Source: Candidatus Falkowiibacteriota bacterium | Lineage (GTDB): Bacteria; Patescibacteriota; Patescibacteriia; JACRDY01 | NCBI GenBank assembly: GCA_016218485.1 | Contig: JACRDY010000034.1 | Coordinates: 1-33,494 of the forward strand | Direction of reading: 5' to 3' | Length of the DNA: 33,494 nt | In this document: piece by piece, positions 30,046 to 33,494 of the stretch | How the letters are laid out: every line of letters begins with the position of its first letter | How positions within the stretch are numbered: position 1 is the stretch's first letter | The notes under the pieces: generated by a model | Told to the model about the DNA's origin: nothing | The model's database searches: none | Seen by the model: the letters and a program-made list of their open reading frames with translations, nothing else | Translations under genes and position numbers: made by a program

Positions 30046-32117
30046 CCAAACAAGAGATCACGGAGCGGATGGGCAAGCTCGCGCGCCAGATTGATGAGCT
30101 GCGCTACCGCTATCACGTGCTCGATGATCCGACCGTGACTGACGAAGTCTACGACTCGCTCCAGCGTGAGCTGCGGGCGCTCGAGGAGGCATATCCAGAT
30201 CTCCGTTCGGCTGATTCACCGCTGCAGCGGATTGGCGGCCGGCCTTTGGATAAGTTCGTCAAAGTTCACCACGTTGTCCGCCAGTGGTCGTTTAATGATA
30301 TATTTGAACCCCAGGAATTGACTGATTGGCAGGAACGCATCGCTAAGCTGCTCGAAAAAGCAATCGGCAGCCGTCCGCGTCTGGAGTATTGCTGTGAGCT
30401 AAAGATTGACGGGCTCCATGTCGTTTTGACGTACGAAGCGGGCGTGCTGGCGCGGGCAGCGACGCGCGGTGATGGGCTGATTGGTGAAGACGTCACTCAG
30501 AATATCAAGACGATTCACAGTATTCCGCTGCGGCTGCGGCGTCCAGTCAATGTTATCGTGGAGGGCGAGGTCTGGCTGTCGTTGGAGCAGCTCAAGAAAA
30601 TTAATCAGCAGCGCAGCGCCGACGGTCAGCCGGAATTCGCCAATCCGCGTAACGCCGCTGCGGGCACCATTCGTCAGCTGGACCCAAAGATTGTGGCGGC
30701 GCGCAATCTTGACTGCTTCGTTTATGACTGGTCGGGAGGCACTGACACGCCGCCCGCTAGTCAAATTACTGAACTGGAGGCCCTCCGCGCGCTCGGGTTC
30801 AACGTCAACCCGCACCATCAGCTCTGTCAGAGTACGGACGAGGTTGTTGCTTTTTGGCAGCGCTGGGAACGTAAGCGTGATCAGCAGGGGTACTGGATTG
30901 ATGGTATTGTGGTCAAAGTTAATCAGCGGCGCTATCAGGAACTCTTGGGTCATGTGGGCAAAGCCCCGCGCTGGGCCGTGGCTTTTAAGTTTGCCGCGGA
31001 AAAAGTTACTACGGTGATTGAAGATATTAGTATCCAGGTCGGCCGGCTTGGCACACTGACGCCGGTGGCGCATCTGCGGCCGGTTCAGCTGGCCGGCAGC
31101 ACGGTCAAGCGCGCGACGTTGCATAATGAAGACCAGATCAGGAAGCTGGACGTCAAGATCGGCGACACCGTGGTAGTCCAGAAAGCAGGGGATATTATTC
31201 CAGAGGTGGTGGAGGTGCTGCCGAAACTGCGCACGGGCAAAGAAAAAAAGTTTACGATGCCCGCGCACTGTCCGATTTGCGGTTCAGCGGTCCAGAAGCA
31301 GATGATTAGCGACAAGAAGTCCGCTTCCCCCTCCGTTAAAACTACGGGGGACAAGTCGGCAGGCAAGCAGGGAAATAGCGTGGCCTTATTCTGCAGCAAC
31401 AAACAGTGCTATGCCCAGGAGCGGGCCGGGATTATCCATTTCGTCAGCCGCAAAGCCTTTGATATTGACGGCCTGGGCGAGAAAATAGTCGAGCTGCTGA
31501 TGGCTGAAGGGTTGGTTAAAGACGCGGCGGATATTTTTGCTCTGGAGCAAGCCGACTTGGAGCCGTTGGAGCGCTTTGCCGAGAAGTCAGCCAAAAATTT
31601 GATTGAGGCGATCCGGGCGAGTAAGACGGTGACTCTGGCAAAGTTTTTGTTCGCGCTCGGCATTAAGCATGTGGGAGAGGAGACCGCGATCGCGCTCGCC
31701 GGTCAGTTCGGCAGCCTCAAGAAGTTAATAGCCGCCAGTCCAGAGCAGCTGGAGGCGGTTGAGGATATTGGCGGGGTGGTGGCACGGTCCATTTATGAGT
31801 ATTTTCATGATAAGAAAACTTTGGCGTTGGTGGATCGGTTAATCGAGAGGGGAGTACAGATAAAAAATCCCAAATCCCAAATCCCAAGTCCCAAGATCAA
31901 TAGCAAGACTTTTGTGCTGACAGGCAGTTTGGCAACCATGAGCCGGGATGAAGCGCAAGATAAGATTCGGGCGGCGGGCGGCAGCGTCTCGGGTTCAGTC
32001 TCAAAGAAAACCGATTATCTGGTGGCCGGCGCTGACCCGGGCTCTAAGTATGCCGCGGCAGAGAAACTCGGCGTGAAGATTATTGACGAGCAGGAATTTC
32101 TCCATTTACTCAAGTAA
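30030..32117 (+). CDS. ligA: NAD-dependent DNA ligase LigA
   Basis: A 695-aa ligase that seals nicks using NAD. Domain Ia (YRYHVLDDPTVTDEVYD) and the adenylation motif ELKIDG with catalytic K125 are present, followed by the OB domain (HLRPVQLAGSTVKRATLHNEDQIRKLD), a four-Cys zinc finger (CPICG ... CSNKQCYAQ), helix-hairpin-helix repeats and a C-terminal BRCT domain (TFVLTGSLATMSRDEAQDKI). Two features are odd: about 25 extra residues split the zinc finger (MISDKKSASPSVKTTGDKSA), and a KNPKSQIPSPKINS linker before BRCT is encoded by repeated AATCCCA words. Both look like in-frame repeat insertions in tolerant places. The enzyme should remain active. Confidence 0.96.
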   Translation: MAKQLTKQEITERMGKLARQIDELRYRYHVLDDPTVTDEVYDSLQRELRALEEAYPDLRSADSPLQRIGGRPLDKFVKVHHVVRQWSFNDIFEPQELTDWQERIAKLLEKAIGSRPRLEYCCELKIDGLHVVLTYEAGVLARAATRGDGLIGEDVTQNIKTIHSIPLRLRRPVNVIVEGEVWLSLEQLKKINQQRSADGQPEFANPRNAAAGTIRQLDPKIVAARNLDCFVYDWSGGTDTPPASQITELEALRALGFNVNPHHQLCQSTDEVVAFWQRWERKRDQQGYWIDGIVVKVNQRRYQELLGHVGKAPRWAVAFKFAAEKVTTVIEDISIQVGRLGTLTPVAHLRPVQLAGSTVKRATLHNEDQIRKLDVKIGDTVVVQKAGDIIPEVVEVLPKLRTGKEKKFTMPAHCPICGSAVQKQMISDKKSASPSVKTTGDKSAGKQGNSVALFCSNKQCYAQERAGIIHFVSRKAFDIDGLGEKIVELLMAEGLVKDAADIFALEQADLEPLERFAEKSAKNLIEAIRASKTVTLAKFLFALGIKHVGEETAIALAGQFGSLKKLIAASPEQLEAVEDIGGVVARSIYEYFHDKKTLALVDRLIERGVQIKNPKSQIPSPKINSKTFVLTGSLATMSRDEAQDKIRAAGGSVSGSVSKKTDYLVAGADPGSKYAAAEKLGVKIIDEQEFLHLLK

Positions 32118-32124
32118 GGTCAAA

Positions 32125-32363
32125 GCCCGTCGAGCAGGTGGCTCGGCGGGCTCTGGATGTGAGATTGGTAAGCATCTGCTCTCAGCGTCAACCGAAAGGT
32201 GCTGTTATCCTGAGAGCCCCGCTCCAGCGGGGTTTCCCGTTGGTTACACCAGAACCCCAATTATGCGCCGCGCTGCAATGGGACGGGCCATCAATCGTTA
32301 CGCGAACTCTCCCGGGCCGCTGTGCGGCCAACTGGCACGGTTTTCAAATGCTTACCAATTATT
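32125..32363 (-). ncRNA. Structured RNA candidate 1 (after ligA)
   Basis: A perfect 12-bp closing repeat (32164-32175 and 32348-32359) encloses several perfect hairpins: CTCTCAG/CTGAGAG (32179-32216), CCCCGC/GCGGGG (32217-32232) and GGCCGC/GCGGCC (32315-32329). On the minus strand a CTGACA-16-TAAAAT promoter (32370-32397) would start near 32363, and a GC hairpin (AGCCCGCCGAGC stem, 32125-32152) would end the transcript. No coding frame is convincing. Identity unknown; I could not match it to 6S, tmRNA or RNase P landmarks. Confidence 0.5.
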
Positions 32364-32386
32364 GACTTGATTTTAGAGTACCATAT

Positions 32387-32445
32387 AAAGTTGTCAGTTA
32401 TCAAGTTATACGGTTAGTAGTTTTAAGTTCCGTACTGGCAACTTT
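32387..32445. repeat. A/T-word palindrome between RNA candidates
   Basis: AAAGTTGTCAGT (32387-32398) and ACTGGCAACTTT (32434-32445), 12 bp with one wobble position, in an AGTTATAAGTT-rich tract like the one at 19605-19661. Confidence 0.55.
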
Positions 32446-32462
32446 ATAACTTTTAACTTAAT

Positions 32463-32745
32463 GAAAAAAAGAAAGACCCCTTTCGGGGCCAATACTGAAG
32501 GAACTCAATTAGGAGGGTAAGTCCATGCGCCAATCATTATTCGGGTGACCCGAGCCGGATCTGTCGCGACTACCATTAGCCGCGTTTAACCGGTGGTACT
32601 GGCTTTCATACCAGTGACTTCTCTCGTCAGAGGGTATGAGGCGGGTGGGACCGCTCGGGGACGATGAATCCCGGCGTAGAGAAGGTGCCACCGGCATTGA
32701 GTGGTTTGGGCAGTGCCGGTAAGATCAGTATCGTTCGATTGGCTA
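32463..32745 (-). ncRNA. Structured RNA candidate 2 with promoter and terminator
   Basis: On the minus strand a promoter at 32751-32779 leads into about 280 bases ending at a clear intrinsic terminator (GGCCCC-GAAA-GGGGTC, 32475-32490, then a T-rich run to 32463). Internal perfect hairpins include ACCGGCA/TGCCGGT (32690-32720) and short GC stems near 32548-32558. A 62-codon minus-strand frame (32509-32697) exists but has no ribosome site and a low-complexity, Ser/Arg-rich product, so an RNA gene is favoured. Confidence 0.5.
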
Positions 32746-32750
32746 GAGTC

Positions 32751-32779
32751 ATTACATCATATCGTTACTGGGCGGTCAA
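32751..32779 (-). promoter_or_regulatory. Promoter of structured RNA candidate 2
   Basis: TTGACC (32774-32779), 17-base spacer, TGTAAT (32751-32756), read on the minus strand. Confidence 0.55.
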
Positions 32780-32790
32780 TAGGAAGGATG

Positions 32791-32861
32791 AAAACATGAA
32801 AACACGAGAACATTAAAACATTAAAACAACCTGTTTTAATGTTCTCGTATTTTCATGTTTT
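32791..32861. repeat. Long A/T-word palindrome
   Basis: A 29-bp inverted repeat with one mismatch (32791-32819 and 32833-32861) of the words ACATGAAAAC, GAGAACATT and AAAAC, the same vocabulary as 3644-3760. Confidence 0.8.
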
Positions 32862-32919
32862 TATGAAAAAATGGCCTACAGTCGTCTCATCGTAGATTTG
32901 GGGTCTATTTTATTTCATC

Positions 32920-33040
32920 AAAAAAAACACCCGTCGAGCGGGCATCACCAAGGGTCTTCCGTGTGAGCTCCTTTGTCACGGGGCGATGGCATCGGAGGGG
33001 TTAATGAAAGACTTGATGAAGCCGCTCGACGGGCCGTGTT
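32920..33040 (-). ncRNA. Structured RNA candidate 3 / elaborate terminator after the tRNA
   Basis: Directly downstream of the tRNA on the minus strand: a perfect 12-bp stem (33022-33033 with 32930-32941) extended by an AACAC/GTGTT outer pair and by an imperfect inner stem (CATC/GATG, AAG/CTT), a smaller CCGTG/CACGG hairpin inside, then eight T. It ends transcription and may be a small RNA of about 120 bases. The stem sequence CCCGTCGAGC also occurs in the hairpin at 32127. Confidence 0.5.
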
Positions 33041-33047
33041 CATGAAT

Positions 33048-33149
33048 GGAAGAGGGCGGGATTCGAACCCGCGCGAGGTTGTCTTAACATGTTTTGACAG
33101 CCTAGCGGTTTGCAAGACCGCTGCCTTAGACCAACTCGGTCGCCTCTTT
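33048..33149 (-). tRNA. tRNA with long variable arm, anticodon TGC (Ala codon, Ser-like body)
   Basis: Minus-strand cloverleaf: acceptor AAAGAGG/CCTCTTC, Ser-like D arm (ACCGAGTTGGTCTAAGGC), anticodon stem GCGGT/ACCGC with loop CTTGCAA (anticodon TGC), a variable arm of about 28 bases with an 8-bp stem containing one mismatch (AGGCTGTC/GACAACCT), and T arm GCGGG-TTCGAAT-CCCGC. The body resembles tRNA-Ser, which usually has CTTGAAA here. Oddities: A1 opposite C72, C at position 8, no encoded CCA. It may be a functional unusual tRNA or a decaying one. Confidence 0.7.
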
Positions 33150-33367
33150 TTTGAATAGTGGGCAATCCCGCTTGAGCGGGACGACCTCTCCCCTTGTTGG
33201 CGGAGCGCTCTTCACCCGCCTCAATTTACCTCGGTACAAAAACGTTATCTGCTTGGATTGCACGCGCGTGAGAGAGTCACGGATATCCTTCATTACTAGA
33301 GCTAAATTGTGGCGGGTAAACCTGCTGAGCTATTCCCACGATTGTTCTCGATCTCGAAGATTCCCTT
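33150..33367. other. Gap without a supported gene
   Basis: Contains a perfect small hairpin TCCCGC-TTGA-GCGGGA (33167-33182). A 55-codon minus-strand frame that runs into the tRNA has no ribosome site. The right part probably includes the left end of the IS30-type element, but I cannot define its terminal repeat without the other end. Confidence 0.4.
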
Positions 33368-33396
33368 TTGAAGTGCAACTTTTTCAGAGGTAAAAT
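33368..33396 (+). promoter_or_regulatory. Promoter of the IS30-type transposase
   Basis: TTGAAG (33368-33373), 17-base spacer, TAAAAT (33391-33396). The ATG at 33405 follows by eight bases, so the mRNA would be leaderless. Confidence 0.6.
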
Positions 33397-33404
33397 TAAG
33401 GCCT

Positions 33405-33494
33405 ATGAGAAAGTTAAACTACCAGCATGTAAGCCAGTCAGAACGGGATAGGATTGAAGCTCTTTTAATGAGCGGCCACAAGCAAAAAGAGGTG
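33405..33494 (+). CDS. IS30-family transposase, N-terminal fragment
   Basis: Thirty codons at the window edge: MRKLNYQHVSQSERDRIEAL followed by LMSGHKQKEV. This matches the start of IS30-type transposases, whose first helix-turn-helix reads like '..YKHLT..ER..IE.LL..G.SQ.EIA'. The DDE catalytic core lies outside the window. Its promoter is included. Insertion next to a tRNA gene fits a mobile element, though the left terminal repeat is not resolved. Confidence 0.8.
   Translation, partial: MRKLNYQHVSQSERDRIEALLMSGHKQKEV

Noticed and set aside
30399..31268. Long minus-strand open frame (289 codons) opposite ligA
   Set aside because: Antisense shadow of conserved ligA domains; composition and lack of start signals do not support a gene.
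32509..32697. 62-aa minus-strand protein
   Set aside because: No ribosome site, biased composition, and it lies within a unit that looks like an RNA gene; kept only as a note there.
32463..32745. RNase P or tmRNA identity for the structured RNA
   Set aside because: A CGACAGATCCGGCT stretch resembles the 3' part of P4 of RNase P, but there is no pairing GAGGAAAGTCC partner at a sensible distance; no tmRNA tag or tRNA-like ends were found.
32920..33040. Signal recognition particle (4.5S) RNA
   Set aside because: The length and long stem fit loosely, but the conserved GGAA tetraloop and asymmetric AGCAGC loop are not present.
33305..33345. Second tRNA on the minus strand (GGGAATAGCTCAGCAGGT)
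   Set aside because: Only a D-arm-like stretch is present; the D stem does not close and no anticodon or T arm follows.

Overview
The window looks like a chromosomal piece from a Candidate Phyla Radiation (Patescibacteria) bacterium, probably of the Parcubacteria/ABY1 type. This is judged from gene content only: compact plus-strand gene runs, a cysteine-rich repeat protein typical of this group, a full set of inner-membrane type IV pilus genes, near-leaderless promoters, and gaps filled with low-complexity palindromes. No rRNA or marker phylogeny is available to fix the lineage.

Layout. 1-97 is the start of a DedA-type membrane protein (minus strand). 240-1470 holds a tyrosine recombinase gene bracketed by two homologous ~110-bp palindromic elements. 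1469-10888 is a housekeeping run: PfkB sugar kinase, a split zinc-ribbon/Cys-rich protein, MurJ, LepA, a small zinc ribbon (minus), a small membrane peptide, a RAYT-type transposase, RecJ and RNase H. 10889-13870 is a 3-kb minus-strand block: a TlyA-type RNA methyltransferase, and a radical SAM/SPASM enzyme followed by a small Cys-containing peptide gene, which together look like a RiPP (post-translationally modified peptide) system. 13940-29543 is the surface/pilus region: a 1493-aa secreted beta-helix protein, then pilM, pilN, pilO, a small membrane protein, pilB, a response regulator, pilC, a pilin, prepilin peptidase and four pilin-like genes. 29548-32117 holds a NUDIX hydrolase and NAD-dependent DNA ligase. 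32118-33404 has no convincing protein gene but is full of RNA-like structure on the minus strand: three structured segments with promoter- or terminator-like signals, and a tRNA with a long variable arm and anticodon TGC. The window ends inside an IS30-family transposase.

How the genes work together. PilM-N-O form the cytoplasmic and inner-membrane alignment platform, PilB powers extension, PilC is the membrane platform, PilD processes the prepilins, and the pilin-like proteins build the fibre and its tip. No PilT retraction ATPase and no outer-membrane secretin are present, as expected for a CPR cell. The beta-helix protein just upstream may be an adhesin.

The strongest novel signals are (i) two exactly 161-bp palindromic elements with identical 46+69+46 geometry and 3-bp target duplications, both inserted at start codons in the pilus cluster, one splitting a pilin start codon from its gene; (ii) the radical SAM plus peptide pair; (iii) the recombinase between paired palindromes; (iv) palindromic inserts kept in frame inside the RAYT, LigA and PilN coding sequences; (v) a serine-shaped tRNA carrying an alanine anticodon.
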